A stretch of 64,000 nt of DNA from Phycisphaeraceae bacterium D3-23 (GCA_039555135.1 CP114179.1:1612001-1676000); one strand, 5' to 3'; shown: positions 17,726 to 27,216, counted from the stretch's first letter. Notes: generated by a model from the letters alone, not told the origin. Program-made: numbers and translations.

Positions 17726-18030
17726 AGTACCGCGTTGAACTCGCCGACAGTTTCACCGCAGACCTTGACCGCCACCTCGCGTACCTCCAGCAAGAGAAAG
17801 TGGCACCAGTCACCATCGGGCGGTGGCTGGGTCGGCTGCACGAACTGGTCTTGGGCCTGGACGAACTCCCCAAGCGTCACCCCGTAGACCCTCACTTCAC
17901 CCAATCTGCCGGCACCACCACACGCAAAGTCAACCTAGGCAACTACCTGATTTTCTATCAGATAGACGACGAGCACAGGCGCGTCACTCTCGTCGCGTTC
18001 ACACACGGCGCGGCGCGGAAAGATGTATGA
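17722..18030 (+). CDS. RelE/ParE-superfamily toxin
   Basis: 102 residues with the RelE/ParE fold: MKYRVELADSFTADLDRHLA, a helical pair (IGRWLGRLHELVLGLDEL), and the C-terminal strands TRKVNLGNYLIFYQIDDEHR then VTLVAFTHGAARKDV. The Arg-Lys-x-x-x-Gly-N-Y-x-I-x-Y arrangement is typical. ParE-type (gyrase) and RelE-type (ribosome) activity cannot be separated here. It overlaps the antitoxin by four bases. Confidence 0.82.
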   Translation: MKYRVELADSFTADLDRHLAYLQQEKVAPVTIGRWLGRLHELVLGLDELPKRHPVDPHFTQSAGTTTRKVNLGNYLIFYQIDDEHRRVTLVAFTHGAARKDV

Positions 18031-18100
18031 AACCGCAAGCATCAATGATAGTCCGTCCGTAGGAGTCGGCCCCGGCTCCGCCAAGAGTGTGCGCGAAAAG

Positions 18101-18192
18101 GTGGGGCGGGCATCTTGCCCGCCATTCGGGCGCAGCCCGAAACAAGCTGGTTCACGACTTCGTCGTGACGGCGGGCAAGATGCCCGCCCCAC
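18101..18192. repeat. 92-base nested palindromic element
   Basis: Exact 23-base outer arms (18101-18123 and 18170-18192), each itself holding a GGCGGGC/GCCCGCC hairpin, enclose two smaller hairpins (TTCGGGC...GCCCGAA and TCACGAC...GTCGTGA). It lies between the convergent toxin and TolC-like genes. Confidence 0.8.
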
Positions 18193-18239
18193 CCAAGGCA
18201 CTTCTCGTACGCGTTCTTAGAAGAAAAAGCCAGGTGCCC

Positions 18240-20066
18240 CTACTCCCGCCCGCGCTCCGCCTCGAAGTCGATGCCGGCGTGGTCGAGGGAGGTGCCCGTC
18301 GCGCGGCGGAGCTCACTCAGGGCGTTCATATAGTCCGTCAGGGCCTGCAGCTCCGCCAGTTCCGCCTGGGCCAGCGCATCCTGCCGGGCGAGCACGCGGT
18401 CGACGCGGATGGTGTAGGTCTCTTCCTGTCGGCCGCCCTGGTCAAGCTGGACATCCGCGACCTCGAGCGACAGCGCGGACGCCCGGCGGGTCTCGCGCGT
18501 CGTGCCGATCAACTGGTACTGCTCCTGCACCTGGCGGATCGCCTGCTTGACCTCGATCGTCACGATCTGCGCCTGCCGGCGGTAGTTGTCCAGCGCCTGC
18601 ACACGCTCCAGCGAACGCTGGGCGTAGAGCGCCTCGGCGTCGCGGTTGCCCCACGGCCGTTCAAACTCCAAACCCAGGGCGTAGTCGATAAAGTCGAGGT
18701 CGCCGGTATCCTCCAGCGCGGCGAGGCCGTCGTCGATATCGAGCCCGTTGAAGTTGGCCGAGGCGGTGAGGTTCAGGATCGGCAGGCGGTTGTTGTCGGC
18801 GACGAGTCGGCGGACATCGACATCCTCGATCTGCAAGAGCGCGACCGCCATCTCGGGTCGGTGCTGCAGCGCGGTCGTGACCTCATCGAGCCGGCTGATC
18901 GTGATGGGCGTGTCGACGGGCAGGTCGCTGGGCACGAGCATCTGCTCGCCGACGACGGGTAGATCAACATCGTTGATGAGCCGTTTGAGCTGGTCGGAGA
19001 GGTCGCGGACGTTGCGCTGCGCGCGGAGCACATCCGCGCGGCGTTGGCCGACGCGGGCGTTGACTTCGTTGAGGTCGGCTTGGAGGAGGTCGAACCCGAC
19101 GCGCGGCTCGAGCTTGTCCCGCATCGCGACCGTGCGCTCGAGCAGGCCCTGCTGGATGAGGAGCGCCTGCCGCGCCTGCGCGAGCTGCCAGTACGTCTGC
19201 TCCACCGCCACCGCAAGGTCCAGCAGCGTCGTGCGGAACTGCTCGACCTGCTGCGACTCGGCCAACTCGGCGATCACGATCCCCGCGCGGTTGACGTCCG
19301 TCCCAAACCCACGCATCAACGGCTGGGTCAGCTGCACCAATACATCCGCATCATAAAAACGCGGCGTGCCGAACACGCTGGGTGTCTGCTGGCTCCGCTG
19401 CGTCTGGGCCTGCACGGTGAGCTGCGTGCCGGCCTCGAACGTCTGCCGGATGCCGGTCTGGAACTGCAATGTCTCGGACTGTGAGTTGCCCGACAGCCCG
19501 GGCACGACGCCCGCCGGCTGGGGGGTATCGTTCTTCTGCCACGCGAGATTCGAGAACACGACCGTGTCGAAATCCGACTCGGCCTGCGTTACCTGGTGCT
19601 CGGCGATGACCGGGTTGAGCCGGGCGATCCGCGCGTCGAGGTTGTTCGCCATCGCACGCTGCAGCGCACTCTCCAGGTCCACCGACACCAGCTCGGGCTC
19701 GTCCCGCCCCGCGAGGTCCGGGCCGAAGTCCGGAGCGATGTCCAGGTATGCGGCCGCACCGCTGACCTCATCGGCGTGGGCGATCTGCTCATCGACGCCG
19801 CCCTCGTTGGGCCCAAGCTGCCCCTCCTCACGCTGGCGCTCGACGACCCGGTTGAGCGACTCGCGGAACGCGCTGGGCTCTCGATCCAGCGGCCGCAGCT
19901 CGGCCCCGCCCATCCGCTCGACCTCCGCGCGGTGCGTCGCGAGCAGCGCATCGCGCAGGTTCTGGGCGGTCTGTTTCTCGAACGGCGTCACACACCCCGG
20001 CAAGGCCACGGGCATCCCAACAACAACGGCAAGCAACGCGGCGGTCTTCAATCGTGGAATCTGCAT
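18240..20066 (-). CDS. TolC-family outer-membrane efflux lipoprotein
   Basis: 608 residues. Outer-membrane channel component of tripartite efflux or type I secretion. The signal MQIPRLKTAALLAVVVGMPV ends in LPGC, so the protein is lipidated, as in OprM/NodT relatives. Long heptad-rich helices dominate, with the two-fold TolC pattern: LESALQRAMANNLDARIARL in the first half and RPEMAVALLQIEDVDVRRLV in the second, with VEQTYWQLAQARQALL typical. An inner-membrane pump or adaptor is not adjacent, so the partner is unknown. The start follows a full promoter by six bases. Confidence 0.85.
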   Translation of the reverse strand: MQIPRLKTAALLAVVVGMPVALPGCVTPFEKQTAQNLRDALLATHRAEVERMGGAELRPLDREPSAFRESLNRVVERQREEGQLGPNEGGVDEQIAHADEVSGAAAYLDIAPDFGPDLAGRDEPELVSVDLESALQRAMANNLDARIARLNPVIAEHQVTQAESDFDTVVFSNLAWQKNDTPQPAGVVPGLSGNSQSETLQFQTGIRQTFEAGTQLTVQAQTQRSQQTPSVFGTPRFYDADVLVQLTQPLMRGFGTDVNRAGIVIAELAESQQVEQFRTTLLDLAVAVEQTYWQLAQARQALLIQQGLLERTVAMRDKLEPRVGFDLLQADLNEVNARVGQRRADVLRAQRNVRDLSDQLKRLINDVDLPVVGEQMLVPSDLPVDTPITISRLDEVTTALQHRPEMAVALLQIEDVDVRRLVADNNRLPILNLTASANFNGLDIDDGLAALEDTGDLDFIDYALGLEFERPWGNRDAEALYAQRSLERVQALDNYRRQAQIVTIEVKQAIRQVQEQYQLIGTTRETRRASALSLEVADVQLDQGGRQEETYTIRVDRVLARQDALAQAELAELQALTDYMNALSELRRATGTSLDHAGIDFEAERGRE

Positions 20067-20072
20067 GGGCGG

Positions 20073-20101
20073 ACGATACCCCGCCTTACCCGCAGCGTCA
20101 A
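20073..20101 (-). promoter_or_regulatory. Promoter of the TolC-like gene
   Basis: TTGACG (20101-20096), a 17-base spacer, TATCGT (20078-20073), then six bases to the ATG. It implies a leaderless transcript. Confidence 0.65.
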
Positions 20102-20274
20102 TCCGATTCCGTACAGCGTACGACCGCATGGTGCCCCAGCCGCGTAGAGTCCTTGCGGGCAAGGCCTTACCCCAAGCAAAAGGCCTGCCGATTCACGCCG
20201 TTGCTATGATGCAATATCACCCGATAGATTCAACCGTAAACCGACGGATGCCCCCACCGGGGCGGAGACGAACG

Positions 20275-21735
20275 ATGCCGCGCAACATGACCATGACCGA
20301 AAAGATCCTCGCCGCACACGCCGGCAGGCAAGATGTCACCCCCGGCGACAACGTCTGGGTCGATGTCGACATCCTCCTAACCCACGACGTCTGCGGCCCG
20401 GGCACACTTGGCATCTTCGAGAAAGAGTTCGGCAAAGACGCCAGGGTCTGGGACAACGAACGCCTCATCATCATCCCCGACCACTACATCTTCACCGCCG
20501 ACGAAAAGTGCCACCGCAACGTGCAGATCCTGCGGGACTTCGTCAAAAAACAAAACATCAAGTACTACTACGACCCCGACTTTCTTAACACCGAATTCGG
20601 CTCCGGCTTCCCCTCCGCCTACCGCGACCCGAAGAACACGACCTATAAAGGCGTCTGCCACAAAGCGCTCCCCGAAGAAGGCCACTGCCGGCCCGGCGAG
20701 ATCCTCCTCGGCACCGACAGCCACACCTGCACCGCCGGCGCCTTCGGCCAGTTCGCCACCGGCGTCGGCAACACCGACGCCGCCTTCACCCTCGGCACGG
20801 GCAAGACCTGGCTCAAAGTCCCGCCCACCATGCGATTCGACTTCCACGGCGACATCCCCCCCTACCTCACCGCCAAAGACCTCATCCTCGCCGTCATCGG
20901 CGACATCGGATTCGCCGGCGCGACATACAAGTCGATGTATTTTTCCGGCTCGGGCATCAGTTCGCTATCGCTAGAAGATAGAATGACTTTAACAAATATG
21001 GCGATCGAGGCCGGCGGCAAAAACGGCATCTGCGACGTCGACGAAAAAACACTCGCCTACGTCCGAAACCGCTCCACCCGCCCCGACTGGACCGTCTATA
21101 AAGAAGACGACGACGCCGACTACGACTACCGAAACCAGTGGGACCTGGCCGACTTCGTCCCCCTCGTCGCCGCTCCCCACTCGCCCGACAACACCAAAAC
21201 CGCCTACGAACTGCAACAGCAAAACGTCAAGCTCGACCGCGCCTACATCGGCTCGTGCACCGGCGGCAAGATCACCGACATGCTCTTCGCCGCCAACATC
21301 CTCCACCAAAACGAAGTCAAAATCCCCACCTTCGTCGTCCCCGGCTCCACCGAAGTCCACGCCGACATGCTCCGACTCAACCTCTACGGCGAACCGCTCG
21401 ACGGTGGCACGGGCGTCTCGCCCGTGGACCCCAACGACTCCAAAGCCCAAACCTCCATCTACCACGCCCTCGAAAACGCCGGCTGCCAAATCGGCCCCGC
21501 CTCCTGCGCCGCCTGCCTCGGCGGCCCGCAAGATACCTTCGGCCGACTCAACGAACCCATCAACTGCATCTCCACCACCAACCGAAATTTCCCCGGCCGC
21601 ATGGGCCACAAAGACGCCGGCGTCTACCTCGCCTCCCCCCTCACCGCCGCCGCCAGCGCCCTAAGAGGCACCGTCACCGACCCCCGCGAATACGTCGCCG
21701 AACCCATCCTCACCGGCGAGGCGGGGCTCATCTAA
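20275..21735 (+). CDS. leuC: LeuC-family (3-isopropylmalate / homoaconitate) dehydratase large subunit
   Basis: 486 residues. [4Fe-4S] hydro-lyase of the aconitase superfamily; LeuC isomerises isopropylmalate in leucine synthesis. Signatures are LGTDSHTCTAGAFGQFATGV, YIGSCTGGKITDML with the first cluster Cys, and SCAACLGG with two more, then STTNRNFPGRMG. A small subunit (LeuD) is not adjacent. Around residue 380, GGTGVSPVD is encoded by a palindrome (21408-21426), and this region adds about 20-25 residues compared with usual LeuC, suggesting an in-frame repeat insertion. Which of LeuC, homoaconitase or a divergent aconitase it is cannot be settled by eye. Confidence 0.8.
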   Translation: MPRNMTMTEKILAAHAGRQDVTPGDNVWVDVDILLTHDVCGPGTLGIFEKEFGKDARVWDNERLIIIPDHYIFTADEKCHRNVQILRDFVKKQNIKYYYDPDFLNTEFGSGFPSAYRDPKNTTYKGVCHKALPEEGHCRPGEILLGTDSHTCTAGAFGQFATGVGNTDAAFTLGTGKTWLKVPPTMRFDFHGDIPPYLTAKDLILAVIGDIGFAGATYKSMYFSGSGISSLSLEDRMTLTNMAIEAGGKNGICDVDEKTLAYVRNRSTRPDWTVYKEDDDADYDYRNQWDLADFVPLVAAPHSPDNTKTAYELQQQNVKLDRAYIGSCTGGKITDMLFAANILHQNEVKIPTFVVPGSTEVHADMLRLNLYGEPLDGGTGVSPVDPNDSKAQTSIYHALENAGCQIGPASCAACLGGPQDTFGRLNEPINCISTTNRNFPGRMGHKDAGVYLASPLTAAASALRGTVTDPREYVAEPILTGEAGLI

Positions 21736-21903
21736 TCAAACCGCCGACGCCATCGTCGGCCCGCCACATTCAGCGCACCAACCCCAACCATGCCCCCACC
21801 ACCGCCTCCATGCGCACAACAATCCGGCGATGGTGTTGGCGATCAATAGTACGCACTGCATTTCTCCCTTGGTCACGCAATGGGTTGCTGATACATTGCT
21901 CCC

Positions 21904-24402
21904 ATGCCAAATCCGAATCCCCCTTCGGCCTCCCCCGACAACCACGACGCAGCACCGCCGCAAGACGAAGGTACGCCCTCGGCCACCCCCCCTCCCCTGG
22001 CAACCACAAAACCAAAACCCAAGTCGGGCCTCCTCGCCAAACTTAAGCCGGCCGTCTCTCTCTTGGGCGGCGGGCTGCTGCTGCTGACCGGCGCGGTCCT
22101 CGGCGCACTGTTTATCAACGCCGAGACGGTCGCCGACATCGTCCCGCTGCTACTGGCCGCCGCCGGGTTCATCGTCGCCGTCGCCTTCATCCTGATCATC
22201 TGCCTGTTCATCCTCAAGCAATGGCTGATCCCCCCCATGGGCCAAACTGCCAAACGCCTGATGGATCGGTTCTCGGCCTCCATCCAAAACGCGCACGTCA
22301 CCCAAAACGAAGATGGCGGATTCAGCATAGCCGTCCCCGATCTCGATCCGCAGGAGACCCAAGGGCTCAAAGACGATGCGCAAACCCTGATCTCCGCCTT
22401 CCTCGTCACCCGCGGCTACTGGCGGACCCTCTTCGCCCTGGGCACCCTGATCGGCTCGGCCGTGATTACGGCCCAACTGCTGGTGATGATCGAACAGAGC
22501 GACCGCATGGAAGTGCAAACCGGCGTGATGGAGGATCAGACTAACCGCCTCTCCCAGCAAAACACCCTGATCGAACAGGAAGGCAAACTCGTCAGTCTCC
22601 AGGCCCAACTCGACGCGATCACCAGCAAGGCCGAGTTCGACCTCCAAGAAGCCCAGCGTGAATACGACGAGATCACAAAAATCCTGTTCGAAGGCACCTC
22701 CCCCGCCGCACAGGAGTACGCCCTGGTCAACCAATTGCCCGAAGCGATGCTGATGACCGTGACCATCGTCGACCCAGACTGGGCCCCGCCAACGCCTACT
22801 ACTGCCGGCGAACCGCTTGCGTACGAAACTGGCACGATCAGGCTGTATCCCAATCTCAAACGATTAGCCGAACAACTACTGGTGTTTGCAAAAATGGAAC
22901 GGCTCAGGGAGTTTGAAGTCGTTTCACAAGACTCTATGCATTCCAGCACTCCCTCAGGCAGGATTAGCACCGCAATCGTGCGAGCTTTGCATCGGCTAGG
23001 AAATGGTGGGGACCAGCACGCGACAGGTAACGCTGCCAATACCGATGTCAATCGAACTCTGTGGAGAAATAGCGTAGTAGACGTAGATAATCAAATCCCG
23101 AGCTGTATATGGGAGATAGTGTTTCAAGAAAATGGCTCACTATACAGCGACTGGGAGGATCGAGCTCGTGCATATCTACCACATACTACCGTCCAAGGCT
23201 CACTTCACTTACGCGAAGACCCATATGCACTTTTGCTTCATGCATTAGATTTGGCACACCTCAAGCCTGGGCAATTGCGTGGTGCACGACTTCAATATTC
23301 CGATTTATCAAATGCTCTTATTCAAGGAGTGGATCTAAAAGAAGTCCACCTTCAAGGAGCGAATTTAAGCTCAGCCAGACTTCAAGGGTCAAACCTAGAA
23401 CATGCTCAACTACAGGGAGTGGATTTTCGCGGAGCACGACTTCAAGATGCCTTCCTAGCCGATGCTCAGCTTCAAGAGGCAGATCTAAGCGATGCACAGC
23501 TTCAAGGAGCATACCTAGCCCGTGCGCATATTCAAGGGGCGAACCTATTCTACACCCAGCTTCAGCGGGCAGAGCTAACGGGGGCTCAGCTTCAAGGGGC
23601 GAACTTGACTCATGCTCGTCTTCAGGAGGCAGGTCTAATCGGGGCTCAACTACAAGGAGCGAGGTTAGTCAACACTAAACTGCAAATGGCAGACCTAACG
23701 AATGTGCAGCTTCAGGCGGCGACTTTGTATAAAGCTCAACTTCAGGGGGCAAACCTAAGCGGTGCAGAACTTCAAGGAGCTGTTCTACTGGATACTCAAC
23801 TTTCGGGGGCAGAGCTAAGAGAAACCCAGCTTCAAGGGGCGGACCTTCGATCTGCCAATCTGGAAAACACTGTCTTAGTGTTGATGGCTGTCGATGGCGC
23901 TGTTTCACATTGGTCTGACTATTCTCCACAAGAATCCGCCATAACCTGTTCTTTTGATATATCCGTAGCTCGACTTACAAATATCAATCTGGGGGTGGGC
24001 TTGATCCTTGCGATTCCATGGAGCACAGATTCTGAGAATACCAATGACATGCCCGAACAACTCGTACAACACCGACAGATGATTCAGGAGGCATTCGCCC
24101 AAGGCAAACTAAAAACTGCATACTGGCTAAACCGTGATGATGCTGAATCAATGGTATGTGACGCCTTGGGGGAAGAGTTTCTAAAGTATCTAGTTGAACA
24201 GCCGACACTACTCAAAGAAGCACGGCTTATAGGAGTGCTGTTCAATCATGAAACTCTCAATAGTCTGTCCGACAACGACTTGGATATCCCTGTTGCCCTA
24301 GCATTTCAGGATGCAGAAACCGATGAAGACAAGATCAATGGGTGGGAGTTGTTCCAACTCCCCGACCCGGCCGAGGTGTTTAGTGAACAACAAGCCGAGT
24401 AG
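21904..24402 (+). CDS. Membrane protein with coiled coil and pentapeptide repeats
   Basis: 832 residues. A Pro-rich cytoplasmic start precedes three membrane helices (~50-71, 80-105, 174-198). A coiled coil follows at ~199-262 (MEDQTNRLSQQNTLIEQEGK). Residues ~455-655 are about 40 pentapeptide repeats (LQGANLSSARLQGSNL pattern), which fold as a right-handed quadrilateral beta helix. The last ~170 residues are an unrecognised globular domain. Base composition changes near 22800: before it the gene is GC-rich like its neighbours, and after it clearly AT-richer with different codon use. That suggests the C-terminal two-thirds came from elsewhere. Function unknown; pentapeptide proteins often act as scaffolds or DNA mimics. 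Confidence 0.8.
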   Translation: MPNPNPPSASPDNHDAAPPQDEGTPSATPPPLATTKPKPKSGLLAKLKPAVSLLGGGLLLLTGAVLGALFINAETVADIVPLLLAAAGFIVAVAFILIICLFILKQWLIPPMGQTAKRLMDRFSASIQNAHVTQNEDGGFSIAVPDLDPQETQGLKDDAQTLISAFLVTRGYWRTLFALGTLIGSAVITAQLLVMIEQSDRMEVQTGVMEDQTNRLSQQNTLIEQEGKLVSLQAQLDAITSKAEFDLQEAQREYDEITKILFEGTSPAAQEYALVNQLPEAMLMTVTIVDPDWAPPTPTTAGEPLAYETGTIRLYPNLKRLAEQLLVFAKMERLREFEVVSQDSMHSSTPSGRISTAIVRALHRLGNGGDQHATGNAANTDVNRTLWRNSVVDVDNQIPSCIWEIVFQENGSLYSDWEDRARAYLPHTTVQGSLHLREDPYALLLHALDLAHLKPGQLRGARLQYSDLSNALIQGVDLKEVHLQGANLSSARLQGSNLEHAQLQGVDFRGARLQDAFLADAQLQEADLSDAQLQGAYLARAHIQGANLFYTQLQRAELTGAQLQGANLTHARLQEAGLIGAQLQGARLVNTKLQMADLTNVQLQAATLYKAQLQGANLSGAELQGAVLLDTQLSGAELRETQLQGADLRSANLENTVLVLMAVDGAVSHWSDYSPQESAITCSFDISVARLTNINLGVGLILAIPWSTDSENTNDMPEQLVQHRQMIQEAFAQGKLKTAYWLNRDDAESMVCDALGEEFLKYLVEQPTLLKEARLIGVLFNHETLNSLSDNDLDIPVALAFQDAETDEDKINGWELFQLPDPAEVFSEQQAE

Positions 24403-24827
24403 CATCCACTGTTTGTTGCTGTCGTAAAAGACAGGCGGTCTCGTAGACTGCACTCTTTTGGACTTGTGAGACCTTCGGCCATTGGCTGGGGTGGAGCGAG
24501 TCTACGCGTACCCCCCCGGAACGCATCGCTTGCAGCTTGATTCCTGACACCACCGTTTGATTCGCCCGCTTCCCATTCCCGGGGCTCGCGGACTCGACCC
24601 CGGGCACCCGTCCGATGCCGGGCATCCGTCGGGTGGATTGGGGCGGTACTCTGATGATGGGTTGCCTGACACCGCGCCTGTTGGGCGGGGGGCTCAACAT
24701 TGCCATACCTGAAGCCCTTGGGCCGGGTTGGTGCGCACGGGTGAGGGAATCACGGCTATCTGTAACTTTCGGCTACCGTCGGCTCTACATCCTTTGTGCG
24801 CACATCTTTGGCACCCCGCCCTTCTGC
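24403..24827. other. 425-base gap without a convincing gene
   Basis: I see no coding potential. Near 24597-24636 there are overlapping GGGCACCCGTCCGATG / GGGCATCCGTCGGGTG near-repeats, and stretches of C and G runs. No clear -10/-35 pair. It may be a remnant of insertion next to the mosaic pentapeptide gene. Confidence 0.4.
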
Positions 24828-26102
24828 ATGGACGACATGGACCGGAATCTGATTGTGGCGTGGGACAAAGTGGTGGCGCGGTGTGAGGCGGACCCGGCGG
24901 AGGCGCGTCGGCGGTGGCGACGAACATCCGCTGGGGCGATGTTTGATCGGCCGCCGCGGGCGTGGTGTTTGGCGGTGCGGGCTTCGGATTCGCGGCTCGG
25001 CGGGATCGAGGGCGCGGTGGATGAGCCGGAGAAGGCGCGGCGGGCGTTGGCGCATCGGGTGGTGCTGGACGGGTCGGTGCTGCGTGAGTTGGGTGGGCCG
25101 GTGTGGATCCGTTGGCCGGGGGTCCGGCTGACGGAGGCGTCGGCGATGCTTGGGATTCATCGGGAGGTGCTTCGCAAGTGGCTGCCGGTCCGTCCCGGGC
25201 GGACGCGTGGGGCGCGGTCGGCGTTTGCGGCCGAGCGTTCGGTGGATGGTCGCGTGGCGTGGGTGGAGGCGGACCCCGGGACGTCGAAGGGTTCGGCGGG
25301 GTCGGAGGGATCGTCGTCGGCGGTGTTGCATGTTCGGTATGAGCCGGCGACTGTGTTTGGGGGCCGGGGGATGGCGGTGCCGGTGGTTTGGAGCGATGGG
25401 CCTTTGGACCCGGGTTTTGATCGTGGCGCGCCGCCGCATCCGGTGTGGGGGTCGCTGTGGCAAGGGCTGGCGGATCGGATCGATGCGGACTTTGAGCAGG
25501 TGGTCGAGCGTGTGCCGGTGACACGTCGGTACGGGGCGGGCGAACGATTCCGCGGGTGGCAGTGGGTCTGCCCGGGCCGGCGGGTGCGCGGCACGGACGG
25601 CGCGGTGCGGCACACGGGGTGCGGACGTTTGGCGAAGAAGCTGGTAGCGCCCTTGCCGGTGTGGACGGTGCCCCGGGCGCTGGGCGAAGAGACGGCGTTG
25701 GAAGTCAGTGGCCGTCGCGCAAAGCCGGCGCTGGCATCGGCGGGTTCAGAGGGTACGGATCCCGGAGCTGTGGGTCATGGTGGTTTTGCGTTGTCGGGGG
25801 CGTGGTGGCCGGGGGTCGTCGATCGGTTGGCGGGGATGCGTTCGCTGGCCTGTGAGCAATGCTGGGGGGTGCGTTGGTTGTCGCCAGCGGATTCGACCGG
25901 GTGGAACGAGGTGGTGTCGTACCTGACGGGCGGGTTGTTGTACGGGCACGAGGTGGATCGGCCCGGATGGGTCGAGGCGACGCCGAAGGTGGCGAGGGGG
26001 CTGCGCCGGAATCGCAGTGGACAATGCGAGGATGCCGAGCGCGACGCGGTAGCGAACGCAGCACAAGTCGCTTCCGCAGCCGGGGCGGCGGGGGTAGAGT
26101 AG
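24828..26102 (+). CDS. Putative DNA-binding protein with HTH and four-Cys zinc site
   Basis: 424 residues, unusually rich in Gly/Val/Arg with GTG/GGG codons, unlike neighbours. Residues ~101-119 (RLTEASAMLGIHREVLRKWL) read as a helix-turn-helix. A pair of Cys near residue 248-265 (WVCPGRRVRG, HTGCGRLAKK) and CEQC at ~342 could form a zinc ribbon. No nuclease or recombinase motif is seen. A basic C-terminus (VARGLRRNRSGQCEDAERDA) ends the protein. I do not recognise a named family; a regulator or a mobile-element accessory are both possible. The ATG has no ribosome site, so the start is uncertain. Confidence 0.55.
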   Translation: MDDMDRNLIVAWDKVVARCEADPAEARRRWRRTSAGAMFDRPPRAWCLAVRASDSRLGGIEGAVDEPEKARRALAHRVVLDGSVLRELGGPVWIRWPGVRLTEASAMLGIHREVLRKWLPVRPGRTRGARSAFAAERSVDGRVAWVEADPGTSKGSAGSEGSSSAVLHVRYEPATVFGGRGMAVPVVWSDGPLDPGFDRGAPPHPVWGSLWQGLADRIDADFEQVVERVPVTRRYGAGERFRGWQWVCPGRRVRGTDGAVRHTGCGRLAKKLVAPLPVWTVPRALGEETALEVSGRRAKPALASAGSEGTDPGAVGHGGFALSGAWWPGVVDRLAGMRSLACEQCWGVRWLSPADSTGWNEVVSYLTGGLLYGHEVDRPGWVEATPKVARGLRRNRSGQCEDAERDAVANAAQVASAAGAAGVE

Positions 26103-26148
26103 TGTGGTGGGGTGGTTCTATTGCGGTCGCAATCAAAGGAGTTTGAAG

Positions 26149-27216
26149 ATGGGACGGATGGCTTGCGGGCGTCGGGTTCTTCTCGTTGTTTGGCTGGTGT
26201 GGGCGTTGCCGATCGGCGGGGCCGCGCAGGCGCAGGCGGATGGGGGCGCGGCGGGAGACGGCGACGCGCGGCTGCCCGAGGGGGCGAGCGGGGTCGCGAG
26301 CGGGTATGCCGGGGATGCGGGGATTGAAGAGGACGAGCGGGTTGTGTTTGTCGAGGCGTTCGAGGCGGACGACATCGATGCGGTGCATGCGCGGTGGGAG
26401 GATGTCGCGAACGGGGCGCGGATGTCGTTGAGTGACGACGTGCCTGCCGCAGGGAGCGATGACGACGCGGGCGAGGATGCCGGGGGTGGGCGGTCGTTGT
26501 TGATGACGCACACGGGCGGCGGGCCGAACACGGTCGGGCTGTATCGTCGGCTGCCTGCGGGGCATGATGTGTTGTTCGCGCGGTTCTATGTGAAGTTTGA
26601 TAACGACTGTGCGCCGATCCACCACATGGGCACGCACCTGGGCGGGTTCAATCCGTCGACCGCCTGGCCCCAGGGCGGCGCGGGCGAACGGCCCGACGGC
26701 GCGAGGCGGTTCACGACCGGGCTCGAGCCCTACGGCGATGACTGGGCGTGGGGGTTTTACTCGTACTGGCACGCCATGCGCCGGCACGGGGATGGGAACT
26801 ATTGGGGCACGCCGTTCCTCGTCGGCGTCGATCGGCCGGAGGTACGGCGCGGCGCGTGGATCTGCGTCGAGATGATGGTCAAGCTCAACGCGCTGGGCGA
26901 GCGCGACGGCGAGCAGGCGTTCTGGATCGACGGCGAGCTCTGGCGTGCCGACGGCCAAGTCGTCAGCCATCACGGCCCGGGCTTCCCGCGCGGCGGGTGG
27001 ACCGGCGGGTGGTGGGCGCCCGATGTGGATTCGCAAAGCACGTTCGAGGGGTTCAGTTGGCGGACGGATGAAGACCTGTCGATCAACTACCTGTGGACGT
27101 ACTTGTTCATCACGCGCGCGGAACCGGGGCAAGTTAGCCGGGTGTGGTTCGACCAGATCGTGGTGGCGACGCAGTACATCGGTCCGATGGGGGATGGGGC
27201 GGGTGGGGGCGATTGA
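26149..27216 (+). CDS. Secreted lectin-fold protein, possible polysaccharide lyase
   Basis: 355 residues. Signal peptide (RRVLLVVWLVWALPIGGAAQ), an acidic Gly/Asp-rich linker to ~115, then a beta-rich domain with FARFYVKFDNDCAPIHHMGT, WAWGFYSYWHAM, WICVEMMVKLNALGERDGEQ and AFWIDGELWRADG. The pattern 'area of cross-beta, WxCxExMVKLN, xxFWIDGEL' matches concanavalin-like polysaccharide lyases and related planctomycete secreted proteins. Catalytic residues cannot be assigned. AAAGGAG lies seven bases upstream of the ATG. It is 46 bases after the HTH/zinc gene on the same strand. Confidence 0.6.
   Translation: MGRMACGRRVLLVVWLVWALPIGGAAQAQADGGAAGDGDARLPEGASGVASGYAGDAGIEEDERVVFVEAFEADDIDAVHARWEDVANGARMSLSDDVPAAGSDDDAGEDAGGGRSLLMTHTGGGPNTVGLYRRLPAGHDVLFARFYVKFDNDCAPIHHMGTHLGGFNPSTAWPQGGAGERPDGARRFTTGLEPYGDDWAWGFYSYWHAMRRHGDGNYWGTPFLVGVDRPEVRRGAWICVEMMVKLNALGERDGEQAFWIDGELWRADGQVVSHHGPGFPRGGWTGGWWAPDVDSQSTFEGFSWRTDEDLSINYLWTYLFITRAEPGQVSRVWFDQIVVATQYIGPMGDGAGGGD

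Noticed and set aside
20275-21735. Classic aconitase (acnA/acnB)
   Set aside because: At 486 residues it lacks the swivel domain; fits LeuC-like large subunits better.
24380-24706. Minus-strand frame after the pentapeptide gene
   Set aside because: No start signal, no motif and low-complexity composition.
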